The notes: generated by a model not told the origin, from the sequence alone. A stretch of 64,000 nucleotides of DNA from Litchfieldella qijiaojingensis (GCF_014651875.1 NZ_BMXS01000004.1:186001-250000), one strand, 5' to 3'. Numbered from the stretch's first letter, positions 1 to 9,944 are shown. Program-made: numbers and translations.

Positions 1-363
1 CTGGAATTGGCGCCGCTGGCCGATAGCGAAGCTCGCGGCCGCGACTGGCTGGCGCGGGTTGGCCTCGGCGAACGCCTGGACCATCTGCCCAAGCAACTCT
101 CCGGCGGCGAGCAGCAACGTGTTGCCTTGGCACGTGCCTTCGTCACCGGCCCTGAACTGGTGTTTGCCGATGAACCCACCGGAAACCTTGACCAAGGTAC
201 CGGCAAGAAGATCATCGATCTGCTGTTCGAACTCAACCACGAGGCTGGTACCACCCTGGTGCTGGTGACCCACGATCACGCCCTGGCGCGGCGCTGCGAT
301 CGTTGCCTGCGCCTGGAAGATGGCTACCTCGTCGCCATGCAGTACGACGAGGTGGAAGCATGA
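1..363 (+). CDS. ybbA: ABC transporter ATP-binding protein, YbbA/LolD type (5' truncated by window edge)
   Basis: This is the C-terminal half of an ABC ATPase; the Walker A region lies before the window. The signature [14 protein letters not shown], the Walker [13 protein letters not shown] with its D-loop, and the switch histidine in VTHD are all present in frame from base 1. LolD/MacB/YbbA-type ATPases carry exactly this EPTGNLD form. The stop TGA at 361-363 overlaps the ATG of the downstream FtsX-like permease (ATGA), the arrangement of E. coli ybbA-ybbP, so the two should be translationally coupled and form one inner-membrane transporter. The substrate is not known. The family is certain; the YbbA assignment rests on the neighbour. 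Confidence 0.9.
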   Translation: MELAPLADSEARGRDWLARVGLGERLDHLPKQLSGGEQQRVALARAFVTGPELVFADEPTGNLDQGTGKKIIDLLFELNHEAGTTLVLVTHDHALARRCDRCLRLEDGYLVAMQYDEVEA

Positions 364-2990
364 GTAACACCACGCGTCTCGACGACGGCCGGCAAGCCGC
401 GCCGCTGTCGGTACCCGGTCACGTCATGCGCTGGCTGCTCCTCTCCTGGCGGGGCTTGCATCGAGACTTTCGCGCCGCCGATGTGCGGGCTCTGTTCGTG
501 GCCCTGGCCTTGGCGGTCGCCGCGGCGACCATGATCGGTTTCTTCCTCGACCGTCTGGAGCGTGGTCTGGAGCGCCAGGCCGGCCAGTTGCTGGGTGGCG
601 ACCTGGTGCTCGAGCAGTCGCGGCCCTTCGACGCTAACCTCAAACGCGAACTGCGTGAGGCCGGGCTGACCATCAGCAACCAGGTTGACATGGTGTCGAT
701 GGTCAGTCGCGAAGGTGCCTTCCAGCCGGCCAGCCTCAAGGTGGTCGACGAGCGCTACCCACTCTACGGCGCGGTGCATGTCGATCGAGGAGAGGGTGTC
801 GAACTGGTGGCCAGCGGGCCGGCACCCGGCGAGGCATGGCTTGCGCCGCGTCTGGCGCAACTCATCGAAGTGTCGTTGGGCGATGACATTCAGGTTGGTG
901 AGACCTCGCTGACCGTGAGCGGCTTGATAGAGCGTGAACCCGACCAGTCGGCTGGCTTTTCCAGTTTCAACCCGCGACTGATGATGAACCTGACCGATCT
1001 CGATGCGACCAATCTGGTACAACCTGGGTCACGCGTCGAGTTCGAATTGCTTGCCGCCGGCTCGCCTGAAGCCGTGGCCAGTCTGGAGCGGCGACTCGAC
1101 CAATTGCGGCGCGACGGGGTCGAGGTGCGCGACGTGCGGGTCGATCGTCCGGCGCTAGGGCGCTCGCTGGAGCGGGCGGAAAAGTACCTGGGCCTGGCGG
1201 GGCTGGCGGCGGTGCTGCTGGCTGGAGTAGCAGTGGCCATGGCCACGCGACGTTATGTGGATCGTCACCTGGATACCGCGGCGCTACTGCGCTGTTTCGG
1301 AGCGTCCCAGGCCCAACTGACTCGCTTGTTCGCCCTGCAGTTGCTATGGCTGGCGCTTGCCGCTTCGTTGCTGGGCGCATTATTGGGTCTGGTTGGCCAG
1401 GCCGGGTTGCTGGCACTGCTGACGCGTTATCTGCCATTGGAGCTGCCGCCTCCCGGCCTGTTACCGTTGTGGTTGGGAATACTGACGGCCCTGGCGGTAT
1501 TGGTGGGCTTTGCTGGTCCTACACTGTTGCGGCTCAAGCGCGTCAGCGCACTCAAGGTGTTGCGCCGCGAGCTCGACCCCATGCCAGCGTCGGCCTGGCT
1601 GGTGGTTGGCGTGGCCAGTCTGGCCTTTGGTGCTCTGCTGTGGCTCTATTCCGGCGATGCCTGGCTTTCCTTCGGCCTGTTGGCGGGTGGGCTGATCATG
1701 CTAGTGGCGCTGTGGGCCACAGGGTGGCTGCTGCTGGGGGCGATATTGCGCCTGGCATCTCGGGTGTCGCTATCAAGAGGGGAAAATGGGCATGAGCTGC
1801 GTCAGGCGATCCGCCTGGGAGCCCGGCAACTGGCACGCCGGCGTCGCTCAAGCCTGGGGCAGATGCTCGCCTTTGCCGTGACCTTCGCCGCCATGGCGAT
1901 GATCGCCCTGGTACGCGGGGATCTGCTCACCACTTGGCAGGCCCAGCTCCCTGAGGATACGCCCAACTACTTCGCCATCAATATCCAGCCCAGCGAGCGC
2001 GAGGCATTCATCGACTCCCTCGAAGAGGCCGTCGACGACCGCACCGCACTCTATCCCATGGTGCGCGGGCGTATCACCGCCATCAACGACCAGTCACCGC
2101 AAGAGGCGGTCCCGGTCGATGCGCGAGGCGACCACTCGTTGCGTCGCGAACTCAACCTGACGTGGCGCGAAACCCTGCCCGAAGGCAATCGTATCGTGTC
2201 GGGCCGCTGGTTCGATGCTATGGAGGCGACGGTAGGCTGGTATGGCGAGGTGGATACCCAGGCGTCACCACGGGTGCCGATTTCCGTCGAGGATGGCTTC
2301 GCCGACCGCCTGGGGCTGGCGCTGGGCGATACCCTCACCTTTGCTATCGGTGGTGAGGACATCACTGGCGAGATTACCAGTCTACGCGACCTGGACTGGG
2401 ACAGCTTTCGTCCCAATTTCTTCGTGATATTTCCGCCCGAGGTGCTGGAACGTTTCGGGCACAGCTATATCACCGCCTTCCACCTCCCGAGAGGGCATGG
2501 CGATACCCTGCGCCATCTGGTCGAGAACTTCCCTGGCGTGTCGTTGCTCAACGTCGAGGCGATCCTCGCCCAGGTACGCGAACTGCTGACCCACGTCACG
2601 CGAGCGGTGGAGTTCGTGCTCGCCTTTGTATTGCTGGCCGGAGTCAGCGTGCTGTATGCCGCGCTGACCGCCAGCCGACCCATGCGTGCCCACGAGAGCG
2701 GTCTGCTACGGGTGTTCGGTGCTGGAGATCGGTTGATTTCCCGGGTCCAGGGCGCCGAGTTCGCGGTGCTGGGCTTCACCAGTGGACTGATGGGAGCGTT
2801 GCTCGCCGAGTTGGCTGCTGCAGGAATCTATGTCACTTGGCTGGACCTCGCACCACGCATCCACTGGGGAGTTTGGTTGATACTGCCGCTGGTCGGAGCC
2901 CTGCTGATCGGCCTGATCGGCCATGCCTTGTCGCGAGGTGTTCGCCGGCAGGCCCCGGTGGCCAGCCTGGGATTGCTGGGAGAGGCTTGA
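360..2990 (+). CDS. ybbP: FtsX-like ABC transporter permease (YbbP family)
   Basis: An 876-residue inner-membrane permease that starts at the ATG overlapping the ATPase stop. It has an N-terminal membrane anchor (about residues 38-55), a large periplasmic MacB-like domain, then FtsX-type membrane blocks: three helices around residues 280-410, further helices at about 420-480 and 510-530, a second periplasmic part, and a final block of helices near the C-terminus. Double-FtsX proteins of about 800-880 residues paired with a LolD-type ATPase are the YbbP family, thought to move lipophilic or envelope components rather than small solutes. An in-frame upstream start would add 19 residues, but the ATGA overlap makes 360 the better choice. 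The exact substrate cannot be read from sequence. Confidence 0.88.
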   Translation: MSNTTRLDDGRQAAPLSVPGHVMRWLLLSWRGLHRDFRAADVRALFVALALAVAAATMIGFFLDRLERGLERQAGQLLGGDLVLEQSRPFDANLKRELREAGLTISNQVDMVSMVSREGAFQPASLKVVDERYPLYGAVHVDRGEGVELVASGPAPGEAWLAPRLAQLIEVSLGDDIQVGETSLTVSGLIEREPDQSAGFSSFNPRLMMNLTDLDATNLVQPGSRVEFELLAAGSPEAVASLERRLDQLRRDGVEVRDVRVDRPALGRSLERAEKYLGLAGLAAVLLAGVAVAMATRRYVDRHLDTAALLRCFGASQAQLTRLFALQLLWLALAASLLGALLGLVGQAGLLALLTRYLPLELPPPGLLPLWLGILTALAVLVGFAGPTLLRLKRVSALKVLRRELDPMPASAWLVVGVASLAFGALLWLYSGDAWLSFGLLAGGLIMLVALWATGWLLLGAILRLASRVSLSRGENGHELRQAIRLGARQLARRRRSSLGQMLAFAVTFAAMAMIALVRGDLLTTWQAQLPEDTPNYFAINIQPSEREAFIDSLEEAVDDRTALYPMVRGRITAINDQSPQEAVPVDARGDHSLRRELNLTWRETLPEGNRIVSGRWFDAMEATVGWYGEVDTQASPRVPISVEDGFADRLGLALGDTLTFAIGGEDITGEITSLRDLDWDSFRPNFFVIFPPEVLERFGHSYITAFHLPRGHGDTLRHLVENFPGVSLLNVEAILAQVRELLTHVTRAVEFVLAFVLLAGVSVLYAALTASRPMRAHESGLLRVFGAGDRLISRVQGAEFAVLGFTSGLMGALLAELAAAGIYVTWLDLAPRIHWGVWLILPLVGALLIGLIGHALSRGVRRQAPVASLGLLGEA

Positions 2991-3066
2991 TGGGCCATAT
3001 GCGGGTAGACTTGGCGATTGGTGTCCATCGCAACGCCATCTACATCACACACAACGGAGGTGAACC

Positions 3067-4479
3067 ATGAAATCCATCGGTCCTTGGCCGGCGGCGGGCC
3101 TGGCATTGAGCCTGACCCTGATGCCGGCTGGCTCGACGCTGGCCAGTCCCGAACGACTGGAAGCCGATCTGCGCGCCATGTTCGGCGACACGGGGATGCT
3201 CGAGATTGGCGATGTCTCCTCGCCGACGTTTTCATTGGGCAGTCGCGTGGTTGCCGAGGCGCTGGTCTACGAGAGTGATCAGGGCGAGCGGGTATTGATC
3301 GATCGTTACACCGTGCGTGGCGACTACGATGCTCCCGATGCCGTAGTGATCGATGGCCTGAGCGTCGAAGACAGCCAAACCGGCCTGACATTGATCAGTG
3401 CCAAGAAGTTGCTCCTCGAAGAACCGTCGCATGCGGTCTTTCCAATGGATGGCTCATCATCGGATGTCGAGTGGCATATTCAGGAGCTGGCCATCGACGA
3501 CCTGACCTTCGATCTCGCTTCGGAACTCGCCGAGGGGCTGTTCGGGGATGCGCCGTGGGCCGGTGGCAGCGGACACCTGGACATCGCCCGCATCGAAGGG
3601 CGGGACCTTGCGAAGGGGCATATCGGTCTGTTCGAAGCGAAGGATCTTTCCGGTGAAGGCCGGAACCTCGGTGAACTGGGCTCCGGCTCGTTCCGACTAG
3701 CCTTGTTTCGTATGGAAAATGTTCGCGATCTCGACGTCGAGGGAGAGACCCGCGGCGATGAATTGTTGCTGTCCGACATGGTCTTCGACACCGACCGACT
3801 GACGGGAGCCTTCGAGCGTTTGCGGTTGGACGGCAACATGGACGATGGCCAAGGCGGCTTATGGCTGGATGCTCTGAGCATGGATCTCGACCGGATGATC
3901 GCCCAGGCCCCCGCCGATCAGCGCACTCAGATGCGCATGGTCAGCAATGTGCTGACCGATGGTACCGGCGAACTCAATCTGGATGCTGCCTTCGAAGGTC
4001 GTTGGACGGCGGACGATGGCAAGGGCACGCTTCTTGCCAAGGGCATGATCGACGTAGCCGATGCCTTGCGAGTGGGGATGGACATGGATCTCCCGGTCGC
4101 CGTACCCGAGGGCGCCGATGCGTCGACCTATCTGGCCAATTCCGATAATTTCGAGGATCTGACCTTGTTGGGTGGCAATATCGTCTTGCGGCTCGAGGAT
4201 CTGGGAATGTTCGGCCGCATCGCTCCGATCGGTGCCGCCATGAGCGGTGTCAGCGAGCAGCAGTACCTCGAACAGGCGCGGACCCAGGCCAAGGGCTTCG
4301 GCATGATGCTGGGCAAGGAGGCGCAAGAGATTCTGGTGGCGCTGGTCGGCATGCTCGAAGGCGACGTCAGCAAGCTGACGGTGTCGACCACCTTACCTGC
4401 CGAGAGCAGTCTCGCTACCTATCGCGAGGATCCGTTGGGGGTGACGGAGCGCGCGAAGATCCGCGTCGAGAGCCGATAG
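3067..4479 (+). CDS. Exported protein of unknown function
   Basis: A 470-residue protein with a clear Sec signal peptide (hydrophobic core at about residues 9-21, likely cut after the STLA sequence near residue 26). The mature part is acidic, lacks cysteines and further membrane segments, and is rich in alternating beta-like stretches such as LTLLGGNIVLRL. This is reminiscent of periplasmic YdgA-like or AsmA-like beta-rich proteins, but I cannot assign a family. The start has a good ribosome site (GGAGGTG just upstream). It follows the YbbP gene by 76 bp and is followed by glyA after a gap with an inverted repeat, so it could be the last gene of the exporter operon or stand alone. Confidence 0.75.
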   Translation: MKSIGPWPAAGLALSLTLMPAGSTLASPERLEADLRAMFGDTGMLEIGDVSSPTFSLGSRVVAEALVYESDQGERVLIDRYTVRGDYDAPDAVVIDGLSVEDSQTGLTLISAKKLLLEEPSHAVFPMDGSSSDVEWHIQELAIDDLTFDLASELAEGLFGDAPWAGGSGHLDIARIEGRDLAKGHIGLFEAKDLSGEGRNLGELGSGSFRLALFRMENVRDLDVEGETRGDELLLSDMVFDTDRLTGAFERLRLDGNMDDGQGGLWLDALSMDLDRMIAQAPADQRTQMRMVSNVLTDGTGELNLDAAFEGRWTADDGKGTLLAKGMIDVADALRVGMDMDLPVAVPEGADASTYLANSDNFEDLTLLGGNIVLRLEDLGMFGRIAPIGAAMSGVSEQQYLEQARTQAKGFGMMLGKEAQEILVALVGMLEGDVSKLTVSTTLPAESSLATYREDPLGVTERAKIRVESR

Positions 4480-4533
4480 TACGTCTGCTTAAGTCTAGCT
4501 AAACCCAAAGTGAGAAATTATAGGGCAGAGCAT

Positions 4534-4558
4534 GACCCCCTTTCATGTGAAAGGGGTC
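4534..4558. promoter_or_regulatory. Inverted repeat upstream of glyA
   Basis: Two arms, GACCCC(C)TTTCA and TGAAAGGGGTC, are separated by only 2 bp, with one extra C in the left arm. The tiny centre favours a protein-binding palindrome over a terminator, and no T-run follows. It sits about 60 bp before the glyA ATG, where an operator would be expected. The binding protein is unknown. Confidence 0.4.
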
Positions 4559-4615
4559 GGGGGCTGCGCTATCATAGTGACTTCGATTTTCCCGTAATTT
4601 CGAGGACCCTCGACG

Positions 4616-5881
4616 ATGTTCAGCCGTGACATGCAGATTGCCGGTTTCGATGATGCCCTGTTGGATGCGATGCAGAAAGAAGTCGCTCGTCAGGAAGCGC
4701 ACATCGAACTGATCGCCTCCGAGAACTATGCCAGCCCGCGGGTGATGCAAGCCCAAGGGACGCAGTTGACCAACAAGTACGCGGAAGGCTATCCCAGCAA
4801 GCGCTATTATGGCGGTTGCGAGTACGTCGACATCGTCGAGCAGTTGGCCATCGATTATGCCAAGGAACTGTTCGACGCAAGCTATGCCAACGTCCAGCCG
4901 CACTCCGGCTCCCAGGCCAACAGTGCCGTGTTCCAGGCACTGGTCAAGCCGGGCGACACCGTACTGGGCATGAGCCTGGATGCCGGCGGCCACCTGACCC
5001 ATGGTGCCAAGCCCAACTTCTCCGGCAAGCATTACAACGCCGTGCAGTACGGCATCGACGAGAACGGCCGCATCGATTACGACGAAGTGGCAAGACTTGC
5101 CCGTGAGCACCAGCCGAAGATGATCATCGCCGGCTTCTCGGCTTACTCCCAGATCATCGACTGGGCCAAGTTCCGCGAGATCGCCGACGAGGTGGGCGCT
5201 TACTTGCTGGTCGACATGGCGCATATCGCCGGCCTGGTTGCCGCCGGTCTCTACCCGAGTCCGATGCCGCATGCCCATGTGGTCACCACCACCACCCACA
5301 AGACCCTGCGCGGTCCGCGTGGCGGCCTGATCCTCTCCAGCGAGGGCGACGCCGAGATCGAGAAGAAGCTCCAGTCCGCCGTCTTCCCCGGTCAGCAGGG
5401 CGGTCCCTTGATGCATGTCATCGCCGCCAAGGCGGTGTGCTTCAAGGAAGCCATGGCGTCTGAGTTCAAGAGCTACCAGCAGCAGGTGGTGAAGAACGCC
5501 CAGACCATGGCCGGCGTGTTCATCGAGCGTGGCTACGATGTGGTCTCCGGCGGCACCGAGGATCACTTGTTCCTGCTGTCGCTGATCAAGCAGGGTTTGA
5601 CCGGCAAGGACGCGGATGCCGCCCTGGGGCGCGCCCATATCACCGTCAACAAGAATGCTGTGCCCGGCGATCCACAGAGCCCGTTCGTGACCTCCGGTCT
5701 GCGTATCGGCACGCCGGCGGTGACCACGCGCGGTTTCGGCGAGACCGAATGCCGTGAGTTGGCCGGCTGGATCTGCGATATCCTCGACGCGATGGTCAAG
5801 GGCGACTCAACCGCGGCCGAGGCTGACGTCAAGGCTAAGGTCGAGGCAGTCTGCGCCCGTTTCCCGGTCTATCGCGACTGA
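4616..5881 (+). CDS. glyA: Serine hydroxymethyltransferase
   Basis: A 421-residue cytoplasmic PLP enzyme that interconverts serine plus tetrahydrofolate with glycine plus methylene-THF. The PLP lysine motif is visible ([14 protein letters not shown]), as are the N-terminal [10 protein letters not shown] and the [18 protein letters not shown] region. Length and both ends match the E. coli family. It is a single-gene unit: the upstream gap carries a palindrome and a strong hairpin terminator follows. The product feeds the folate cycle used by ThyA and FolA, which are encoded about 47 kb further on. Confidence 0.98.
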   Translation: MFSRDMQIAGFDDALLDAMQKEVARQEAHIELIASENYASPRVMQAQGTQLTNKYAEGYPSKRYYGGCEYVDIVEQLAIDYAKELFDASYANVQPHSGSQANSAVFQALVKPGDTVLGMSLDAGGHLTHGAKPNFSGKHYNAVQYGIDENGRIDYDEVARLAREHQPKMIIAGFSAYSQIIDWAKFREIADEVGAYLLVDMAHIAGLVAAGLYPSPMPHAHVVTTTTHKTLRGPRGGLILSSEGDAEIEKKLQSAVFPGQQGGPLMHVIAAKAVCFKEAMASEFKSYQQQVVKNAQTMAGVFIERGYDVVSGGTEDHLFLLSLIKQGLTGKDADAALGRAHITVNKNAVPGDPQSPFVTSGLRIGTPAVTTRGFGETECRELAGWICDILDAMVKGDSTAAEADVKAKVEAVCARFPVYRD

Positions 5882-5910
5882 TCGCTACCCGCAATCGGAT
5901 CTCACCAACG

Positions 5911-5940
5911 AGCGCCTCGGCATAAGCCGGGGCGCTTTTT
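5911..5940 (+). terminator. Rho-independent terminator of glyA
   Basis: The stem AGCGCC(T)CGGC with loop ATAA and arm GCCG(G)GGCGCT runs directly into TTTTT. It lies 30 bp after the glyA stop. Confidence 0.85.
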
Positions 5941-5966
5941 CATTTCCGGCATTGGTAATGCCCATC

Positions 5967-5994
5967 TTTGACTAACGTCTAAAGGCGCTATGTC
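5967..5994 (+). promoter_or_regulatory. Candidate promoter of the GntR regulator gene
   Basis: TTTGAC at 5967-5972 and TATGTC at 5989-5994 are spaced 16 bp apart, a passable sigma-70 pair. A start point near 6001 would place the operator palindrome at 6009-6025 in the first transcribed bases, suited to autorepression. The -10 match is weak. Confidence 0.35.
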
Positions 5995-6008
5995 TTTTTT
6001 TATTCGAT

Positions 6009-6025
6009 CCTATGTCGGACATAGG
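6009..6025. promoter_or_regulatory. Operator-like perfect palindrome (GntR/FadR-type site)
   Basis: CCTATGTC-G-GACATAGG is a perfect 8-bp inverted repeat around one central base, 35 bp before the regulator start codon. Half-site look-alikes occur on both sides (CTATGTC at 5988-5994, ATAGTCC at 6033-6039). Short, closely spaced palindromes of this size are typical FadR/DgoR-subfamily GntR sites, so autoregulation and control of the downstream TRAP operon are likely. Confidence 0.6.
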
Positions 6026-6059
6026 TCGAGCATAGTCCTACACGATAGCCGGAGCTGGC

Positions 6060-6848
6060 ATGAGCCGAGCCACATCTTCCCCGAATAGTCGCGCATCGCG
6101 TCCCGATATCGCCGAGCAACTCGCCGAAGCGATCTTCAGCGGTGCATACGCGCCGGGGGAGTTCGTACCCAAGGAGCTGGACCTCTGCGAGCAGTACGGC
6201 GTCAGTCGCAGTACGGTGCGCAGTGCCCTGCAGACGCTAGTAGCGGCAGGTATGGTGAAGCGTATCTCGGGGCAGGGCAGCAGAGTGCGTGAATTGGCCG
6301 AATGGCACTTGCTCGATCCTCGGGTCAGTGACTGGATGGCGCGTTTCGCCCAGCCCAACCCGCGCATTCGTCGCGAGATTTTCGCCTTTCGCGTTGCCGT
6401 GGAGCCTTTCGTGGCACGTCTGGCGGCCGAGAACGCCACAGCGGCGGACCTGATGGAGATCGAAACCGCCTATCACGGCATGATCCATGCGCTCGATAAC
6501 CCCGATCACCAATATCAGGGCATTAGCCACGACGACCATGACGTGGCCTTTCATGAAGCGATCTTTGCTGCGACCCATAACCTGCTGTGGTCGCAGATCA
6601 GCCATGTGCTCAAGCCGGCGATCGCGCTGCTGGTGGAAACCTCCAATCACAGCGCCGATGAACTCAACGACAGCATGGAACGCCACCGTCTCCTGATGGA
6701 GGCGATACGCCTGCGTCAGCCCGAAAAGGCCGAAGCTGCTGCCTTGTCGGTTCTCGATCGCACCGGTCTCGACCTGGGGCTGGAGGGGCTAAGCAGCCGT
6801 CTTCCCACCCTGCGCCTGCCAGGCGTGGGGCGTCTCGAGCCATCGTGA
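6060..6848 (+). CDS. FadR-subfamily GntR transcriptional regulator (sugar-acid type)
   Basis: A 262-residue DNA-binding repressor. The N-terminal winged helix (residues about 15-75) has the GntR signature ELDLCEQYGVSRSTVRSALQTL. A linker EWHLLDPRVSDWM, typical of DgoR/GntR sugar-acid regulators, leads into an FCD ligand domain with the expected metal-binding pattern (D and H residues in HDVAFHEAIF and later ERHRLL). The gene starts at 6060 and lies directly upstream of dctPQM. With gluconokinase convergent beyond them, the likely effector is gluconate or a related aldonate. The effector is an inference from context. Confidence 0.88.
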   Translation: MSRATSSPNSRASRPDIAEQLAEAIFSGAYAPGEFVPKELDLCEQYGVSRSTVRSALQTLVAAGMVKRISGQGSRVRELAEWHLLDPRVSDWMARFAQPNPRIRREIFAFRVAVEPFVARLAAENATAADLMEIETAYHGMIHALDNPDHQYQGISHDDHDVAFHEAIFAATHNLLWSQISHVLKPAIALLVETSNHSADELNDSMERHRLLMEAIRLRQPEKAEAAALSVLDRTGLDLGLEGLSSRLPTLRLPGVGRLEPS

Positions 6849-6917
6849 ATGGCTCTTGTTCCAATGGCGCCACAGGTGCCGACAACGACAACCTGAAAGC
6901 AAGCGAGAAGGGGCATC

Positions 6918-7952
6918 ATGACCACTACCACGTCACTCAAGGGTTTCGCGCTCAAGACGCTAGCCACCGCAGTACTCGGCTCCCTGGCCTTCGGGGCGCA
7001 GGCCGCGGAATACGAATGGACCTTCCAGACTTCGGAGACTTCCGGCGAGCCGCAGTTCGAGATGAAGAAAGCGTGGGCCGAGAACGTCAACCGGATGTCG
7101 GCTGGCCGGATCGAAATCGAGATCCTGCCGGTCAATGCCGTGGTCCAGGCCAACCAGACACTCGATGCGGTCGAGGCCGGCATCCTGCAGGGTCACCTGA
7201 CCGATCCCAGTTACTTCTCGGGTCGCGATCCCGCCTTCGGCATGCTGGGTAACCTGGTGGGGGCCTGGGGCGATCCGCTGGAGTTCCTCGAATACATGAA
7301 CCATGGCGGTGGCGAGGAGCTCTACAACGAGCTGGTAAACCCCTATGGCGTGCATCTGATCGGCGCTGCGGCGACTGGCCTGGAGTCGTTCCCCTCCAAG
7401 CGGCCGATTCGCGCCGTGGATGACCTCGAAGGCCTCAAGGTCCGTGCTCCGGAAGGCATGGTCTACAACATCTTCGAGAAGGCGGGGGCGGCACCGGTCA
7501 ACTTGCCTGGCTCCGAAGTCTATACCTCGCTGGAGAAGGGTGTGATCGACGCTGCCGATTACACGGTATTCTCCACCAACCATAGCCAGGGGCTGCACAG
7601 CTTCGCCAACTATCCGAATTATCCCGGTTTCCACTCGCTGCCAATGGTCTCGGTATCGCTGAACAAGGATATCTGGGACGGCCTGCCCGAGGACCTCAAG
7701 GCAATCCTGGAGACTTCGGTGGACCGGCTCGCCTATGAAATGGTCTTCGAACTCAAGAAATTGGATCTCGAAGCCGTGGCCGAGGCACGTAATGATCCGG
7801 ACATCGAGCTGATCGACATGCCCGCCGAGGAGCGCGTCAAGTTCCGCAATATCGCCAAGGAAGAGTGGGCCGCATGGGCCGAGCGTAGCGAGATGAACCA
7901 GAAGATCTACGACTCGGTGGTCGAGTTCCTGCAGGCTCGCAACCTGATGTAA
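6918..7952 (+). CDS. dctP: TRAP transporter solute-binding protein DctP
   Basis: A 344-residue periplasmic binding protein with a Sec signal peptide ending near AQAAEYEW (about residue 29). The DctP arginine that holds the substrate carboxylate is visible in DLEGLKVRAPEG, and the body has the usual EAGILQG and LEKGVIDAAD landmarks. It delivers an organic acid to the DctQM membrane complex encoded next. The neighbours (DgoR-like regulator, gluconokinase) suggest gluconate or another sugar acid rather than a C4-dicarboxylate. The ribosome site GAGAAGGGGC precedes the ATG. Confidence 0.92.
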   Translation: MTTTTSLKGFALKTLATAVLGSLAFGAQAAEYEWTFQTSETSGEPQFEMKKAWAENVNRMSAGRIEIEILPVNAVVQANQTLDAVEAGILQGHLTDPSYFSGRDPAFGMLGNLVGAWGDPLEFLEYMNHGGGEELYNELVNPYGVHLIGAAATGLESFPSKRPIRAVDDLEGLKVRAPEGMVYNIFEKAGAAPVNLPGSEVYTSLEKGVIDAADYTVFSTNHSQGLHSFANYPNYPGFHSLPMVSVSLNKDIWDGLPEDLKAILETSVDRLAYEMVFELKKLDLEAVAEARNDPDIELIDMPAEERVKFRNIAKEEWAAWAERSEMNQKIYDSVVEFLQARNLM

Positions 7953-7985
7953 GCCGAACACCCTTCATTCACCACCATCCGATCG

Positions 7986-8020
7986 GCTGATTACCCGAGG
8001 CAGTGTCTCGGGTAATCAGC
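7986..8020 (+). promoter_or_regulatory. Intercistronic hairpin between dctP and dctQ
   Basis: A perfect 14-bp stem (GCTGATTACCCGAG pairing with CTCGGGTAATCAGC) with a 7-nt loop and no T-run fills most of the 79-bp gap. Such hairpins usually protect the upstream message or attenuate readthrough, giving more binding protein than membrane subunits. That role here is inferred. Confidence 0.7.
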
Positions 8021-8031
8021 GGAGACATGCC

Positions 8032-8643
8032 ATGTCACAGCAATCTTCCGACCCTCGCGCCCTGCCCGATGCCGACGCGCTGGAGCAGGCCGAGGCACTC
8101 CCTCCCGAGCGCAACGCCCTCGACCGCCTGGTGGCGCGCGGCGCCCGCGGCGCCGCCTGGCTGATCCTGCTGGCCATGGCCATCAGCGTGGTCGAGGTGG
8201 GCCTGCGCTACGGCTTCAACAACCCCACCTCCTGGGTCCACGAGAGCGTGGTGTTTCTGGTCGCCGTGAGTTTCGCCCTGGGCGGCCCGGCGGCGATGGC
8301 CAAGAACGCCCACATCCGCGTCAAGGTGCTCTACGACGGCGCCGGGCCTCGCTTCAAGGGCTGGCTGGACCGCTTCAACGACCTGGTGACGCTGGGCTTC
8401 TGCCTGACCATGAGCTACGCCGCCTTCCACATGTTCTGGCGCGCCTCGCACAACCCGCTCGGCGCCTGGCAGTTGGAGCGCTCTGGGACCTCCTGGAACC
8501 CGCCCTTCCCGGCGCTGGTCAAGGGCGTGATCCTGTTCGCCCTGGCGCTGATGACGCTGCAGGCGGCGCTGCACCTGCTGCAGTCGCTGCGCGCCCGGCC
8601 GGCGCCGCAGGCCACGGCCGCCCCGGCCAAGGAGGTGCGCTGA
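8032..8643 (+). CDS. dctQ: TRAP transporter small membrane subunit DctQ
   Basis: A 203-residue inner-membrane protein with four predicted helices (about residues 42-65, 78-100, 120-145 and 165-185) and the DctQ-family stretch NPTSWVHESVVFLVAVSFAL. It bridges the binding protein and the large subunit. Its stop TGA overlaps the dctM ATG, indicating coupling. The C-terminal tail is alanine- and proline-rich. Third-position GC in dctQ and dctM is visibly higher than in dctP, which may reflect a different history but proves nothing alone. Confidence 0.92.
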   Translation: MSQQSSDPRALPDADALEQAEALPPERNALDRLVARGARGAAWLILLAMAISVVEVGLRYGFNNPTSWVHESVVFLVAVSFALGGPAAMAKNAHIRVKVLYDGAGPRFKGWLDRFNDLVTLGFCLTMSYAAFHMFWRASHNPLGAWQLERSGTSWNPPFPALVKGVILFALALMTLQAALHLLQSLRARPAPQATAAPAKEVR

Positions 8644-9944
8644 TGGCGATCGGAACCGCGACCCTGCTGATGGTCGGGGCGATCTTCGCCCTGCTGGTCA
8701 CTGGCCTGCCGCTGGCCTTCATCACCGGCCTGGTGGCGATGGTCTTCACCTTCGGCTGGTTCGGCGAGAGCGCGCTGCCGCTGGTCACCAGCCGCGTCTA
8801 CGGCTTCATCACCGAGTACTCGCTGGTGGCGGTGCCGATGTTCGTGCTGATGGCCTCGCTGCTCGATCGCTCGGGGATCGCCCGCGACCTGTTCAACGCC
8901 ATGCGCGTGTTCGCCGGGCGCCTACCCGGAGGCGTGGCGGTACAGACCATCGTGGTGGCGTTCTTCCTCGCCGCGCTGTCGGGGATCATTGGCGGCGAGA
9001 TCGTGCTGCTGGGTATCCTGGCGCTGCCGCAGATGCTGCGCCTGGGCTATGACAAGCGGCTGTCGATCGGCGTGGTGTGTGCCGGCGGGGCGCTGGGCAC
9101 CATGATGCCGCCATCGATCGTGCTGATCATCTACGGACTGATCGCCAGCGTGTCGATCGCCGAGCTGTTCACCGCAGCGGTGACCCCGGCGGTTATCCTG
9201 ATGGGCTCGTACATCGCCTACGTGCTGGTGCGCTGCTTGAAGAACCCGGCGATGGGCCCGCCGCTCTCCGAGGACACCCAGGACAACCCCTTCACCAGCA
9301 AGCTCGACGCGGTCAAGGCCATCCTGCTGCCGGGCATGATCGCCTTCCTGGTGCTGGGCACCATCTACGGCGGCATCGCCTCGGTGACCGAGGCGGCGGC
9401 GATGGGCGTGTTCGGGGTGATCCTAGCGATCGTGGTGCGCGGCGAGTTCAGCGTGGGCATGCTGCACCACAGCCTGGGCCAGACGCTCAACACCTGCGGC
9501 ATGATCATCTGGATCGGCATCGGCGCGGCAGCGCTGGTCGGGGTCTACAACCTGATGGGCGGCAACCGCTTCGTGTCGGGCATGATCCTGGGGCTGGAGG
9601 TGGCGCCGATCGTGATCATCCTGGTGATGATGGCGATCATGCTGGTGCTGGGGTTGTTCCTCGACTGGATCGGGATCGCCATGCTGGCCCTGCCGATCTT
9701 CCTGCCGATCGTCACCCAGTTGGGCTTCGACCCGATCTGGTTCGGCATCCTGTTCGCGGTGAACATGCAGGTGTCGTTCCTGTCGCCGCCGTTCGGGCCG
9801 GCCGCCTTCTACCTGAAGAGCGTAGCGCCGCCGGAGATCAGCCTGAAGGACATCTACGTCTCGGTGCTGCCGTTCATGCTGATTCAGTTGTGCGTGCTGG
9901 CGGCGCTGCTGATGTGGCCGCAACTGGCAATCTGGCCATTGTGA
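8643..9944 (+). CDS. dctM: TRAP transporter large permease subunit DctM
   Basis: A 433-residue polytopic membrane protein of the DctM family with about 12 hydrophobic segments. Landmarks include the GGALGTMMPPSIVLIIYG region, the matching second-half motif ending MQVSFLSPPFGPAAFYL, and the LFLDWIGIAMLALPIFLPI helix. It couples uptake of the bound organic acid to the sodium gradient, as is usual in marine and halophilic bacteria. It overlaps dctQ by one base at each codon edge and is followed by a strong terminator. Confidence 0.95.
   Translation: MAIGTATLLMVGAIFALLVTGLPLAFITGLVAMVFTFGWFGESALPLVTSRVYGFITEYSLVAVPMFVLMASLLDRSGIARDLFNAMRVFAGRLPGGVAVQTIVVAFFLAALSGIIGGEIVLLGILALPQMLRLGYDKRLSIGVVCAGGALGTMMPPSIVLIIYGLIASVSIAELFTAAVTPAVILMGSYIAYVLVRCLKNPAMGPPLSEDTQDNPFTSKLDAVKAILLPGMIAFLVLGTIYGGIASVTEAAAMGVFGVILAIVVRGEFSVGMLHHSLGQTLNTCGMIIWIGIGAAALVGVYNLMGGNRFVSGMILGLEVAPIVIILVMMAIMLVLGLFLDWIGIAMLALPIFLPIVTQLGFDPIWFGILFAVNMQVSFLSPPFGPAAFYLKSVAPPEISLKDIYVSVLPFMLIQLCVLAALLMWPQLAIWPL

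Noticed and set aside
8032-9944. dctQM as horizontally acquired DNA because of higher third-position GC
   Set aside because: The shift is modest and could reflect expression or membrane-protein composition; no mobile-element borders are present.
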